This document shows, one piece after another, positions 27,341 to 36,211 of a stretch of DNA of 64,000 nt. Under the pieces are notes generated by a model. That model saw only the letters and a program-made list of their open reading frames with translations. It was not told where the DNA came from and ran no database searches. Position 1 is the stretch's first letter. Each line of letters begins with the position of its first letter. The stretch lies in IMG/VR virus record IMGVR_UViG_3300020477_000990, positions 186,001 through 250,000 of that record; one strand, given 5' to 3'. Both the position numbers and the translations under genes were made by a program. The stretch comes from a virus.

Positions 27341-29176
27341 TTAATCCGTTTTAGGCGTAACTGCCTTACTTAATCCTTGTTTCTCTTTACCGTCTGAAGT
27401 ATCTGTGTTTGTATTAGAATTTTCTATAAATGTATTTAATATTCTATTAGCCGCAGAGTAAGTACCTCTAAAGTCATCTTCAATTCTAATATATCTGTTA
27501 CCAGCTTTTTTAAATAATCTATTTGGTGAGTAATCAGTTCTTAGAACATAATCCCCGTCATTTAATGAATTAGGGAAACTTGTACCAGTATGTGCTATTG
27601 CGATACCATTTGGTGGAGTACCATCTCCTGCATGAATACCAACTTTAACTGAAAATCCAAATGCACTATTGGCTGAATCTCTGCTAGAGTGTAAAGCTAC
27701 ATCAACACCAACCCAATTATCAACAGTTGAATCATATTTTTTAAATGAAAGATTTAATCCACCAGTTGTATTAGTTTTTAACCAAATTTTGTTTGCTGTA
27801 TTATTACTTGGGGTTGTTGAATTAATAGCAACGTCAACTCCTAGTAAAGCTAAATTAGTAGCGTCAGTTGAAATTTTAACCCAAGAGCCATTTGTAACTT
27901 TTTTATAATAAGCTGAACCAAAGCTACCATCAATATTAACTACTGCATAATCGTTTGTAGGTGCATATGATGAAATTGGTGCTTTTGTTTGTCCGTCAAT
28001 ATTTGCATCATCAACTATTGAAACTGCTTGACTTGTCCAAGTAGTTCCATTTCCAATATATAACCCCCAATTAGTTGAAGTTGTATCTAACCAATAGTCT
28101 CCATTTTTATAATTTGTAGTTGGTTTAGTTGAGCTAACAAAATAATCAAATGTTTCCCATCTAGAATCAGTTGACTTATATAATTTAAGTGAAGCTTCAT
28201 TAGTTTGCCAATGTGCGTAAATGCTACCAGGTGTATATTGATCTGCTTTATTAATATATAAATGACCAGTTTCAACACCTTTTTTAGGTACATCAGTTTG
28301 TGCTTGGTTTACTATTGCTTCTGAAATGTCAATTTCTGATTGATAAGTTGAAATTAAATTTTTAATATCATCTTTTTGTTCACCAGTACCAAGTATATCT
28401 GTAAATTCTTGACTATCTGTAATTGGAGTACATTTAACTCTCCAAATATGTGGGAACCAAGTTGGTGAATAACCTTCTGATCCTCTAGCGGCATCTTCAA
28501 TAACATAGTAACGGTTCATTGCTTGTGGACCTTCAGGATAAAATGCTGATACTTCACTAGTTGCAGTACTCTTACTACCAGTAACAGTTTCTCCTGCAAT
28601 AAACACACCGTCAGTAACCATTCTTAAAACTTTAGCATCTTGATTAAAGTTTACTACAGTTGCAGTTGCTCCACTTGATGCTCCAGTTATTGTTTCGCCT
28701 TTTCTAAATTTTTTAGCCGCTTTAGTTGTAAATTCTAAACGTGCCATATCAAGCATCATATCTTCACGTTGATGTGGAAGTTCAATTACGTCACCACTCA
28801 TTAACTTTCTACCTAATATGTCTACCATATCATTTAGATGGAAAGTTAAAAAGATTGTATCGTTAGATAAAAATGCACCAAATTGTGTTAAATCAAATTC
28901 AGAATCAGCAACTTGATATACTCCACGTAAATCATATACGTCTGCATCATACTTGCGATCTCTATTTTCTAAAAATAATAAGTCTTGTATATTAGTAGGT
29001 CTAACTACAGAATTATCTGGTTGTGTAGCATCAGTAGTTGATGCTTGGGCATGAGGACCAAGGTACTTATGTACAAAAACTCCAGTACCACCCATATTAA
29101 AATGCTCCCGTATAACACGGTCTATCATTTTATAATCATTACCTTTTTCTGGTTTCCACAAACTGATTCTTGGCAT
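27341..29176 (-). CDS. 14: neck protein gp14 with inserted modules
   Basis: 611 residues against 256 in T4. The N-terminal part (GGTGVFVHKYLG, DLLFLENRDRKYDADVYDLR, LMSGDVIELPHQRED, FPHIWRVKC) corresponds to gp14, the head-tail connector subunit. Residues 157-205 hold two short G-E-T-I/V-T-G-x-x-S units. Residues about 345-575 are an insertion with YWLDTTSTNWGLY and IWLKTNTTGG that is clearly related to one in the sheath gp18. Together with gp15 and Nudix it is on the minus strand under a late box at 29204-29198. Confidence 0.75.
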   Translation of the reverse strand: MPRISLWKPEKGNDYKMIDRVIREHFNMGGTGVFVHKYLGPHAQASTTDATQPDNSVVRPTNIQDLLFLENRDRKYDADVYDLRGVYQVADSEFDLTQFGAFLSNDTIFLTFHLNDMVDILGRKLMSGDVIELPHQREDMMLDMARLEFTTKAAKKFRKGETITGASSGATATVVNFNQDAKVLRMVTDGVFIAGETVTGSKSTATSEVSAFYPEGPQAMNRYYVIEDAARGSEGYSPTWFPHIWRVKCTPITDSQEFTDILGTGEQKDDIKNLISTYQSEIDISEAIVNQAQTDVPKKGVETGHLYINKADQYTPGSIYAHWQTNEASLKLYKSTDSRWETFDYFVSSTKPTTNYKNGDYWLDTTSTNWGLYIGNGTTWTSQAVSIVDDANIDGQTKAPISSYAPTNDYAVVNIDGSFGSAYYKKVTNGSWVKISTDATNLALLGVDVAINSTTPSNNTANKIWLKTNTTGGLNLSFKKYDSTVDNWVGVDVALHSSRDSANSAFGFSVKVGIHAGDGTPPNGIAIAHTGTSFPNSLNDGDYVLRTDYSPNRLFKKAGNRYIRIEDDFRGTYSAANRILNTFIENSNTNTDTSDGKEKQGLSKAVTPKTD

Positions 29177-29197
29177 ATTAATATCCTTTTACATTAG

Positions 29198-29204
29198 TAT
29201 TTAT
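29198..29204 (-). promoter_or_regulatory. late promoter box of gp14-gp15 operon
   Basis: Minus-strand ATAAATA followed by CTAATG; the ATG is at 29176 with AAAAGGAT between. Confidence 0.75.
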
Positions 29205-29225
29205 TTGATTGAAATCTATTAGTGA

Positions 29226-29253
29226 TTGACAAAACTAGCTAATTATGTATAAT
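29226..29253 (+). promoter_or_regulatory. sigma70-like promoter, divergent to the gp14 late promoter
   Basis: TTGACA 29226-29231, 16-nt spacer, TATAAT 29248-29253. Predicted start near 29260, about 11 nt before the ATG at 29271 with no clear ribosome site. Confidence 0.75.
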
Positions 29254-29270
29254 CATGTATATATAGCTAT

Positions 29271-30200
29271 ATGGAGAAGAAAAAATTGACAAATGAGGAT
29301 TTATTAGATATTCCTGAGTTTCTAAAGCGTCAAAGTAATGGCGATTCTGCCGAAACTGAAGTAAAACAGCCAGTTAAAGAAGAACCAAAGCCAGAAGTTG
29401 TCGAAGAAGTTAAAGAGCCAGAGAAGCCAAAAAAGCCTACGATTCAAGATCGTATGCAAAGACGATTTTTAACTATCATGGGTGATATACATGATGCATT
29501 TGAAGACGTATGGGATCGTAATGGTGATCCAATGAAGTTTAAAGCATATGATTATTTTGCTAAAGAAGAAATTCCTGGGGCTTTTATGAAAATGATTATA
29601 GCAGATGTTAATGAATGTTTAGATGAAGAACGTAAAGCACTTGATTGGAGAGCAATTCCAAAAAGTGAACGTACAGATATTCAAGAAGATTATGTTGAAA
29701 GTTTTGATTCATACACTAAAAAAGAAATGCAAACACATATTTCTTGGTGGGAAAGAATTATAAAAGACTGTGAAATATATAAAATTCAAAAATTAAAAGA
29801 ACGTAAGCCAAGAAGATTTAAAGCACCTAGTAAAGAAAAACTAGCTAAAAAAGTAAAATATAAAGAAAAAGATGATGATGCTAAATTAACATCAATAAAC
29901 CCAGTACTTATTATAGGAGCTCATGGATTAATAGTGTATAATAGCAAAACTAGAAAACTAGGGTTATATGAAGCAACACATAAACACCATGGATTAACAG
30001 TACGTGGTACTACAGTATTAAATTATGATAGTGAAACGTCAGTACAAAAAACACTCCGTAAGCCGGTTGAAGTATTAGAAAGAGTACATACAGGGGGAAT
30101 TCAAGCATTTAAAAATACACTTGAATCAGTTAAATCAACTGATGTGAAGCTTACAGGACGTTTAAATGCTGATACTGTACTTGTCCGTGTTTTTAACTAA
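29271..30200 (+). CDS. conserved T4-like phage protein, unknown function
   Basis: 309 residues. An acidic, Pro/Glu/Lys-rich disordered segment (25-65) precedes a helical domain (70-190) and a C-terminal beta domain (LTSINPVLIIGAHGLIVYNS, then LNADTVLVRVFN). I know similar proteins next to gp13 in marine T4-like phages but not their function. A TTG at 29286 with GGAG at 29273 is an alternative start. It is expressed from a sigma70-like promoter, while the following gp13 has a late box. Confidence 0.75.
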   Translation: MEKKKLTNEDLLDIPEFLKRQSNGDSAETEVKQPVKEEPKPEVVEEVKEPEKPKKPTIQDRMQRRFLTIMGDIHDAFEDVWDRNGDPMKFKAYDYFAKEEIPGAFMKMIIADVNECLDEERKALDWRAIPKSERTDIQEDYVESFDSYTKKEMQTHISWWERIIKDCEIYKIQKLKERKPRRFKAPSKEKLAKKVKYKEKDDDAKLTSINPVLIIGAHGLIVYNSKTRKLGLYEATHKHHGLTVRGTTVLNYDSETSVQKTLRKPVEVLERVHTGGIQAFKNTLESVKSTDVKLTGRLNADTVLVRVFN

Positions 30201-30204
30201 AACA

Positions 30205-30211
30205 ATAAATA
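30205..30211 (+). promoter_or_regulatory. late promoter box of gp13
   Basis: ATAAATA 20 nt before the ATG at 30231, with an AGGATAT ribosome site between. Confidence 0.7.
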
Positions 30212-30230
30212 CATATATAGGATATATAAA

Positions 30231-30980
30231 ATGGCTAAAGACAAAAGCAACAGATCAAAAATTATCGACGAACTTCGCAATATATTAGGTGATGGTATGG
30301 TTGATGTAGAGCTTGATCCCAAGCACTATGATACAGCATTAGATTTAGCAGTTGATAGATTTAGACAAAGATCATCAAATGCTAATGAAGAAGCAACATT
30401 ATTTTTAACTTTGCTTGAAGATATAAATGAGTATACATTACCTGGTGAAGTAATTGAAGTACGTGAAACATTTAGACGTGCTTTAGGATCTGATACACAA
30501 AGTGGTGTTGATGTAGATCCATTTGAATTAGCATATACCAACTTATATTTCTTACAAGCAGGTAGAATTGGTGGGTTAACTACTTGGGAAGCATTTAGTC
30601 AATATCAAGAAACTGTAGGTAGATTGTTTGGTAATAAACTTAATTTTACTTGGGATACTGTTACTAAAAAAATTACACTTGTTAGAAGGCCAAGAAATAC
30701 AGAAACTATTTTATTACAAGTTTATATGCTAAGAACTGATGAAACATTATTATCTGATCCTTATGCTAAACCATGGTTACGTGATTATGCATTGGCACAA
30801 TGTAAAATGATGTTAGGAGAGGCCAGAAGTAAGTTTGCATCATTACCTGGTGCACAAGGTGGTGTTAGCTTAAATGGTGCTGATCTTAAAGCAGAAGCAC
30901 AGGCTACAATGGATAGATTAGAAGAAGAAATTCAAAAATATTCAGATGGTGGCGATCCTATTACATTTTTAATTGGATAA
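30231..30980 (+). CDS. 13: neck protein gp13
   Basis: 249 residues (T4 309). Head-tail connector. Family blocks: RNILGDGMVDVELDPKHYD, DEYTLPGEVIEV-like DINEYTLPGEVIEVRETFRR, FSQYQETVGRLFG, LSDPYAKPWLRDYALAQCKM and GEARSKFASLPGAQGGV. Separated from gp14/gp15 by a strand change, unlike the 13-14-15 run in T4. Confidence 0.85.
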   Translation: MAKDKSNRSKIIDELRNILGDGMVDVELDPKHYDTALDLAVDRFRQRSSNANEEATLFLTLLEDINEYTLPGEVIEVRETFRRALGSDTQSGVDVDPFELAYTNLYFLQAGRIGGLTTWEAFSQYQETVGRLFGNKLNFTWDTVTKKITLVRRPRNTETILLQVYMLRTDETLLSDPYAKPWLRDYALAQCKMMLGEARSKFASLPGAQGGVSLNGADLKAEAQATMDRLEEEIQKYSDGGDPITFLIG

Positions 30981-30986
30981 TTCCAA

Positions 30987-31015
30987 TTGACAAACTCATT
31001 ATAATATTATACTAT
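30987..31015 (+). promoter_or_regulatory. sigma70-like promoter placing +1 on the ATG
   Basis: TTGACA 30987-30992, 17-nt spacer, TACTAT 31010-31015, ATG at 31023 seven nt later. No ribosome site. Confidence 0.7.
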
Positions 31016-31022
31016 ATTAACT

Positions 31023-31283
31023 ATGATTGAAGTTACTTTAGATATAGATAAAATTTCCAAACGAGATGAATATATAGGACAATCAACAGGTACTAGTGTT
31101 GAGGGCGGAGCTCTTAATGCCAACTATAGAGAAGTTGATGCAGTAGCCAGAGTAGCAAACTTTATGGGTATGGTAGGTTATAAGTATGAAAAAGATTGGC
31201 ATTGGGAAGATGCTGGTTGTGATGAATTAATACTTAAAGTAAAAGACGAAGAAATAGCTACACAATTAAAGTTAAGGTGGTAA
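31023..31283 (+). CDS. small protein of unknown function
   Basis: 86 residues, not recognised. Mixed alpha/beta, with Trp-rich KDWHWEDAGCDEL. Predicted leaderless from the sigma70-like promoter. One nt before the dNMP kinase gene, so cotranscribed with it. Confidence 0.7.
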   Translation: MIEVTLDIDKISKRDEYIGQSTGTSVEGGALNANYREVDAVARVANFMGMVGYKYEKDWHWEDAGCDELILKVKDEEIATQLKLRW

Positions 31284-31284
31284 T

Positions 31285-31953
31285 ATGATCGTTGGACTAG
31301 TAGGCTGGATAGGTAGTGGTAAAAATACAGTTGCTAATATACTAACAGAAAAGCATAGTTTTAATTCTGATTCATTTGCGGCACCATTAAAAGATGCAAC
31401 AGCACACATTTTTAATTGGCCTAGAGAAACATTAGAAGGTGATACAGATCGTAGTAGGCATTTTAGAGAATGCGTAGATTATTGGTGGCAATCAAAGTTA
31501 AATATTAAAAATTTTACACCAAGATTAGCATTACAAATAGTTGGTACAGAATTATTTAGAGAACACTTCCACCATGAAATTTGGTTAAACAGTTTAGAAA
31601 ATAGATACATATCAGCTGGTAAAAAACTTACAGTAGTTACAGATTGTAGATTTAGAAATGAAATACAATTTATTAAAAATTTAGGTGGATTTACAATACG
31701 TGTAAAACGTGGTCCAGATCCACATTGGACTACAATGGCAGAAGAAGCTCAACAAGGAGATGAGTTTGCTGAACAACAATTGGCTGATATTGGTATACAT
31801 AAATCCGAATGGGATCATACAGGAGCCCCTGTAGATTTTATTATAACTAATGATGGTACGTTAGAGCAGTTGCATGATAAGGTTAGTAGTGTAATAAAAG
31901 TATTAAGCAATATAACTAAAGTTAAAAGACAAAAGCAACGTGAAGTATTTTAA
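31285..31953 (+). CDS. 1: deoxynucleoside monophosphate kinase
   Basis: 222 residues (T4 gp1 241). Phosphorylates dNMPs to supply dNTP precursors. P-loop GWIGSGKNT (7-15), then DSFAAPLKDA, RLALQIVGTELFREH and VTDCRFRNEIQFI are characteristic of the phage dNMP kinase family. Expressed early with the 86-residue gene. Its stop overlaps the convergent HNH gene. Confidence 0.92.
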   Translation: MIVGLVGWIGSGKNTVANILTEKHSFNSDSFAAPLKDATAHIFNWPRETLEGDTDRSRHFRECVDYWWQSKLNIKNFTPRLALQIVGTELFREHFHHEIWLNSLENRYISAGKKLTVVTDCRFRNEIQFIKNLGGFTIRVKRGPDPHWTTMAEEAQQGDEFAEQQLADIGIHKSEWDHTGAPVDFIITNDGTLEQLHDKVSSVIKVLSNITKVKRQKQREVF

Positions 31954-32303
31954 TCTGGCATTAAATCACCTTGTCTCCATTTAAATTGATCAGTACTTAA
32001 TAAACGTTGACAATTAGCACATATAGTTTTTAGATTATCCCAGCTACTATTTTTTAAATTACCGTCAATATGAAACACATCCATTTGTGCAGAGTGTTTA
32101 GCTTTATACCCACACTTTTCACATATAGATTTTTTCTTATAGCCACTACTTTGCCAAGATGCAGTACCACCAATACCTTTACCTTTGCCTAGGCGTATAC
32201 ATTTATCACACATTTTTCTATAGTAAGTCTTATCACCTTTTTTATAATTAAAGGCGGCTGGTCTAGACTTACATTTAACACATAATTGACGTAATTCGTT
32301 CAT
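31950..32303 (-). CDS. HNH endonuclease
   Basis: 117 residues. Paired CxxC knuckles (C8/C11, C32/C35, C62/C65) and the HNH core DVFHIDGNLKNSSWDNL followed by TICANCQ. A free-standing homing-type nuclease set between dNMP kinase and sheath genes on the opposite strand. It has a late-like GTAAATA box 5 nt before its ATG. Confidence 0.85.
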   Translation of the reverse strand: MNELRQLCVKCKSRPAAFNYKKGDKTYYRKMCDKCIRLGKGKGIGGTASWQSSGYKKKSICEKCGYKAKHSAQMDVFHIDGNLKNSSWDNLKTICANCQRLLSTDQFKWRQGDLMPD

Positions 32304-32308
32304 ACTAC

Positions 32309-32315
32309 TATTTAC
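32309..32315 (-). promoter_or_regulatory. late-like box GTAAATA, 5 nt before HNH ATG
   Basis: Same variant box and same 5-nt spacing as at 17926-17932. Predicts a leaderless HNH mRNA. Confidence 0.45.
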
Positions 32316-32339
32316 TGCCCTTTTAAAGGGAATTTTATT

Positions 32340-32365
32340 GGTGTATAAACCCCTTGTTTTACACC
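32340..32365. other. hairpin upstream of the sheath gene
   Basis: GGTGTA and AAAC (one bulged T between) pair with GTTT and TACACC around a CCCTT loop. No T-run follows on the plus strand, so it is not a standard terminator. It may insulate gp18 from HNH or process an mRNA. The rest of the 142-nt gap holds a CCCTTTTAAAGGG palindrome (32318-32330) and the gp18 late box. Confidence 0.5.
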
Positions 32366-32373
32366 TGGTTCGA

Positions 32374-32380
32374 ATAAATA
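32374..32380 (+). promoter_or_regulatory. late promoter box of gp18
   Basis: ATAAATA 64 nt before the gp18 ATG, followed by AAGGAGAGATTA at 32431-32442. Confidence 0.65.
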
Positions 32381-32444
32381 TTACTAACAGAATACGGCAA
32401 ATTCAATACTTTATTGAAGCAAAAGAGTTTAAGGAGAGATTATT

Positions 32445-35438
32445 ATGCCAGATTTAGTTTCACCAGGTATATCAGTTTCCGTAACCGATGAATCGTTTTA
32501 CGCAGGCGCTGGTACAGGTACTATACCTTTATTTGTAGTTGCTACGGCTGAAAACAAAACAGACCCTAGTTCAACAAATGCAACGGCTATTGGTACTACA
32601 TCAGCAAATGTTGGTAAAGCATATTTGATTGGTTCACAGAGAGAATTGATATCTACCTTTGGTACACCAAATTTTTATTCAGCTGGAGCTACAATGCTAC
32701 CAGGTGATGAAAGAAATGAATACGGCTTATTAGCCGCATATAGTTATTTAGGAATTGCAAATAGAGCCTATGTAGTTAGAGCTGGAGTAGATCTAGCAGA
32801 ACTTACAGGTTCAACTTCAGTACCTACATCTAACCCAGCTAATGGAACATATTGGTTGGATACAGCATCTACTGATTGGGGAATTTACGAATCAGCTGGT
32901 GCAGACTCAACAAGTTGGTCAAAAGTTACACCAACAGTATTATTAGATACACCAAGTGCATCAGCAACTTCAAACGTTGGCGCAGACGGATACCCAAAAG
33001 CATCATACGGTGCAAATGACGACTATGTAGTTGTAGCTTCAACTACACCAGCTAGATTGTTTGAAAAACTTGCTGGAACTTGGTATCAAGTAGGCGGAAC
33101 TGACGGTGGTGCTGGTTCTTGGGCATCAGACAAAACAGGTTCAGTTGATACACACATACAACCAGGAACAGGCGTAGCACCAACGGCAGGTGCGGCAGGT
33201 TCAATTTGGTTGAAATCAACAGCAATTGGATCAGGCTCAAACGTAGTTGTTAAATATTGGACAGGTTCAACATCAACTTGGTCAACATTATCATCACCAT
33301 TACACGCAGATGATGACAATGCAATTGGTACAACAACAGCGGCAGGTAGCTTATATACATTGTTTGATGATGAAGATGACGCCGCTTGGGACAAAACAGA
33401 TATCGGTAATGCATCAGTAACACAAAAAGCAAACAATGCCACTCCAGAAATACAATGGACAATTAGAAAAAGAGCGGCAGGTACTGAAACTACGGTTACA
33501 GGTACAGCTGATATGGCAGATACTACAGCTTGGTATACAGCAGGTGGTTCTGATACTCACGTTAAAGTAAAAATTAACGGAGTAGAAGTAGAATGTGCTA
33601 CAGCAGGTGCGGCAGGTACAAGAGTTAAAATATCAGAAGTAGTTGCGGCAATTAACGGTAATGCTACATTGTCAGCGGCAAAAATTGTTGCATCAATTGA
33701 TGCATCTTCTGGAACAAAAGAATATTTAAAATTAACTAGAACAAATGGTAAAGCAATTTGGGTTGAAGATTCTTCAGCATCAGGGGCTAACAAAACTGGA
33801 ACTGTTACATCAGATCTAGGCTTTACAGACAATATGGGAACAGGTTCAGATTCATGGTACATGACGTCTTTATGGGCAGACTTATCATATGAAGCAAAAG
33901 CAACTGCACCAACATCATCGCCAACAGATGGTACATATTGGTACGATACTAACGTTACAGCAGACTTATATATTGCTGAAAACGATGGTGGTACAATGAA
34001 ATGGTTTGCTTATGCAAACAGTAAAAATACATTTACGGCAGGTTCAGTTGTTACTGGCGGCATCAAAGACTTGCAAATGGTATCTACAGAACCAACTAAA
34101 CAATCAGATGGTACTGCATTAGAAGACGGTGATATTTGGGTTGATTCAAATGAATTAGAAGCATATCCAACAATTTACAAATGGGGTTCTTCAAAATGGA
34201 ACGCAATAGATACTACAGACCAAAACTCAGCGGCAGGTATTGTTTTCGCAGATGCGGCTGGTAATCCAGCAGGCACAACAGACGCGGCAGTAGGTTGGGG
34301 AACAGCATACGCATCATTTGATGCAGATGCTCCAGATCCATCGGCTTATCCAGCAGGTATATTATTGTGGAATACTAGAACATCAGGTTATGCTACAAGA
34401 AAATACAATACTTCATATACTGCACCTAACGGTACGGCTATGGGAGCTACTTGGACTAACGCGGCAGGCCTTAAAGCAGATGGTTCACCATTCATGGGTA
34501 GAAAATCACAAAGAAAAGTTGTAGTAACAGCTCTTCAAAGTGCATTTAGCTCAAATGATGAAATCAGAGCTGAATCAAGAAACTTTAACTTGATTGCTTG
34601 TCCTGGATACGCAGAAACATATGATGAAATGATTGCTCTAAATACAGCGAAAAAAGAAACAGCATTTATTGTTGTTGACGCTCCGTTTAGATTAAAAACT
34701 CCATCAGAAGTTTCTAACTGGATGAATAATACAGCTAACTCAACTGAAAACGGTGAAGACGGTTTAGTATCAGCATCAACATATTCAGGTGTTTACTATC
34801 CATCAGCACTTACAACTGATTTAGCAGGTAACAATGTTGTTGTTCCAGCTTCACACGTAGCATTAAGAACAATTGCTTACAATGACCAAGCGGCATTCCA
34901 ATGGTTTGCTCCAGCTGGTTACCAAAGAGGTTCAGTAACTAACGCAACTTCAGTAGGTTATATTGATTCAAGCACAGGTGAATATAATTCAGTTGTTTTA
35001 AGTTCAGGATCTAGAGATACACTTTATACAGCTAAAGTTAATCCAATTGCTTATATGCCAAATAGAGGTTTAGTAGTGTTTGGTCAAAAAACATTACACT
35101 CTACAGCATCAGCACTTGATAGAATTAACGTAGCTAGATTAATTTGTTACTTAAGATATCAATTTGATAACTTGGCTAAACCATTCTTATTTGAATTAAA
35201 TGACAGAATGACAAGAGATCAAGTAACTGATACTTTCGAAAGATTCTTAGCTGATTTATCGGCAAAGAGAGCATTATATGACTTCTTAGTTGTTTGTGAT
35301 GAAACGAATAATACAGGTACACGTATTGATGCAAATCAATTATGGGTAGATGTAGCAATTCAACCAGCAAAAGCGGCTGAATTTATTTACATTCCAATCA
35401 GAATAAAGAACACAGGTGAGTCTTTAAGCTACAGTTAA
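32445..35438 (+). CDS. 18: tail sheath protein gp18 with large insertion
   Basis: 997 residues, against 659 in T4. Contractile sheath. The N-terminus (DLVSPGISVSVTDES) and C-terminal 320 residues (AETYDEMIALNTAKKETAFI, FEQFLADLSAKRALYDFLV-like FERFLADLSAKRALYDF, and AEFIYIPIRIKNTGESL) are sheath core. Residues about 122-650 are an insertion with repeated NGTYWLDTASTDWGIYE, DGTYWYDTNVTADLYIAEN and DGDIWVDSNELEAYPTIYKW units, related to the gp14 insertion. Followed by a strong terminator. Confidence 0.92.
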   Translation: MPDLVSPGISVSVTDESFYAGAGTGTIPLFVVATAENKTDPSSTNATAIGTTSANVGKAYLIGSQRELISTFGTPNFYSAGATMLPGDERNEYGLLAAYSYLGIANRAYVVRAGVDLAELTGSTSVPTSNPANGTYWLDTASTDWGIYESAGADSTSWSKVTPTVLLDTPSASATSNVGADGYPKASYGANDDYVVVASTTPARLFEKLAGTWYQVGGTDGGAGSWASDKTGSVDTHIQPGTGVAPTAGAAGSIWLKSTAIGSGSNVVVKYWTGSTSTWSTLSSPLHADDDNAIGTTTAAGSLYTLFDDEDDAAWDKTDIGNASVTQKANNATPEIQWTIRKRAAGTETTVTGTADMADTTAWYTAGGSDTHVKVKINGVEVECATAGAAGTRVKISEVVAAINGNATLSAAKIVASIDASSGTKEYLKLTRTNGKAIWVEDSSASGANKTGTVTSDLGFTDNMGTGSDSWYMTSLWADLSYEAKATAPTSSPTDGTYWYDTNVTADLYIAENDGGTMKWFAYANSKNTFTAGSVVTGGIKDLQMVSTEPTKQSDGTALEDGDIWVDSNELEAYPTIYKWGSSKWNAIDTTDQNSAAGIVFADAAGNPAGTTDAAVGWGTAYASFDADAPDPSAYPAGILLWNTRTSGYATRKYNTSYTAPNGTAMGATWTNAAGLKADGSPFMGRKSQRKVVVTALQSAFSSNDEIRAESRNFNLIACPGYAETYDEMIALNTAKKETAFIVVDAPFRLKTPSEVSNWMNNTANSTENGEDGLVSASTYSGVYYPSALTTDLAGNNVVVPASHVALRTIAYNDQAAFQWFAPAGYQRGSVTNATSVGYIDSSTGEYNSVVLSSGSRDTLYTAKVNPIAYMPNRGLVVFGQKTLHSTASALDRINVARLICYLRYQFDNLAKPFLFELNDRMTRDQVTDTFERFLADLSAKRALYDFLVVCDETNNTGTRIDANQLWVDVAIQPAKAAEFIYIPIRIKNTGESLSYS

Positions 35439-35454
35439 TAGTTAAAATACATAG

Positions 35455-35490
35455 AAAAGGCTACTATAGAGATATAGTAGCCTTTTTTTT
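35455..35490 (+). terminator. Rho-independent terminator after gp18
   Basis: 14-bp perfect stem (AAAAGGCTACTATA with TATAGTAGCCTTTT) closed by GAGA, followed by a T-run to 35490. Confidence 0.93.
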
Positions 35491-35533
35491 ACCCTTTAAC
35501 TTCAAACTTTTTCCTAAATTTTCCTATATTAGC

Positions 35534-35540
35534 ATAAATA
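35534..35540 (+). promoter_or_regulatory. late promoter box of gp19
   Basis: CATAAATACT 37 nt before the tube ATG, immediately downstream of the gp18 terminator. Confidence 0.75.
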
Positions 35541-35576
35541 CTAGTAATACAAATTAGTTTGTAAGGAGAGATTACA

Positions 35577-36179
35577 ATGGCTACATTAAATAAATTTGGC
35601 GTACCAATAGACGGTTCTACAGGTAGAGGTGGTATTTTACAACCTAAACTTAAATATCGTTTTAGAGTACGTTTTACAGGTTTTGGTAACCTTGGTGCTA
35701 ATCCTATTGATTTAACTCAACAAGTGATGAACATTACAAGACCAAAAGTAACACACGAAGAAGTACCTGTTCACGTGTATAACTCAGTAGCATACCTAAT
35801 GGGTAAACATACATGGGAACCAATCACAATTACTTTACGTGATGACATCAATAACAGTATTTCAAGATTAACTGGTCAACAAGTTCAAAAGCAAATGAAC
35901 CACTTTGAACAAACTGGTCCAATTAGTGGTGGACAATATAAGTTCACTTCAAAAGTTGAAATATTAGATGGTACTAACGATGCTGAATTAGAGCAATGGA
36001 ATCTAGAAGGTTGTTTCCTACAGAACGTTGACTATTCAGATGGTGACTATGCAGTTTCTGAACCTGTACAAGTTATTATGACCATGAGATATGATAATGC
36101 TACACACTTTGGTGCGGGTGGTAATGAAATATTCCCACAATTCCCATTAACGTTTCCTGGCAATTCATCGATTGGTTAA
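35577..36179 (+). CDS. 19: tail tube protein gp19
   Basis: 200 residues (T4 163). Tube subunit: LTQQVMNITRPKVTHEEVPV, HTWEPITITLRDDINNS and GGQYKFTSKVEILDGTN match the tube family. A strong GGAGAGATTA ribosome site precedes it. It follows sheath as in T4 but with its own promoter. Confidence 0.92.
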   Translation: MATLNKFGVPIDGSTGRGGILQPKLKYRFRVRFTGFGNLGANPIDLTQQVMNITRPKVTHEEVPVHVYNSVAYLMGKHTWEPITITLRDDINNSISRLTGQQVQKQMNHFEQTGPISGGQYKFTSKVEILDGTNDAELEQWNLEGCFLQNVDYSDGDYAVSEPVQVIMTMRYDNATHFGAGGNEIFPQFPLTFPGNSSIG

Positions 36180-36211
36180 TAGTATAACTTTAGTATAGGG
36201 AGAGATTAGCA

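Noticed and set aside
32355-32385. GGTTCGAAT resembling a tRNA T-loop
   Set aside because: No matching T stem, anticodon arm or acceptor stem around it; the region is explained by a hairpin and a late promoter box.
33086-33442. Reverse frames over the sheath insertion
   Set aside because: Low-complexity shadows of Ala/Thr/Ser codons in gp18.
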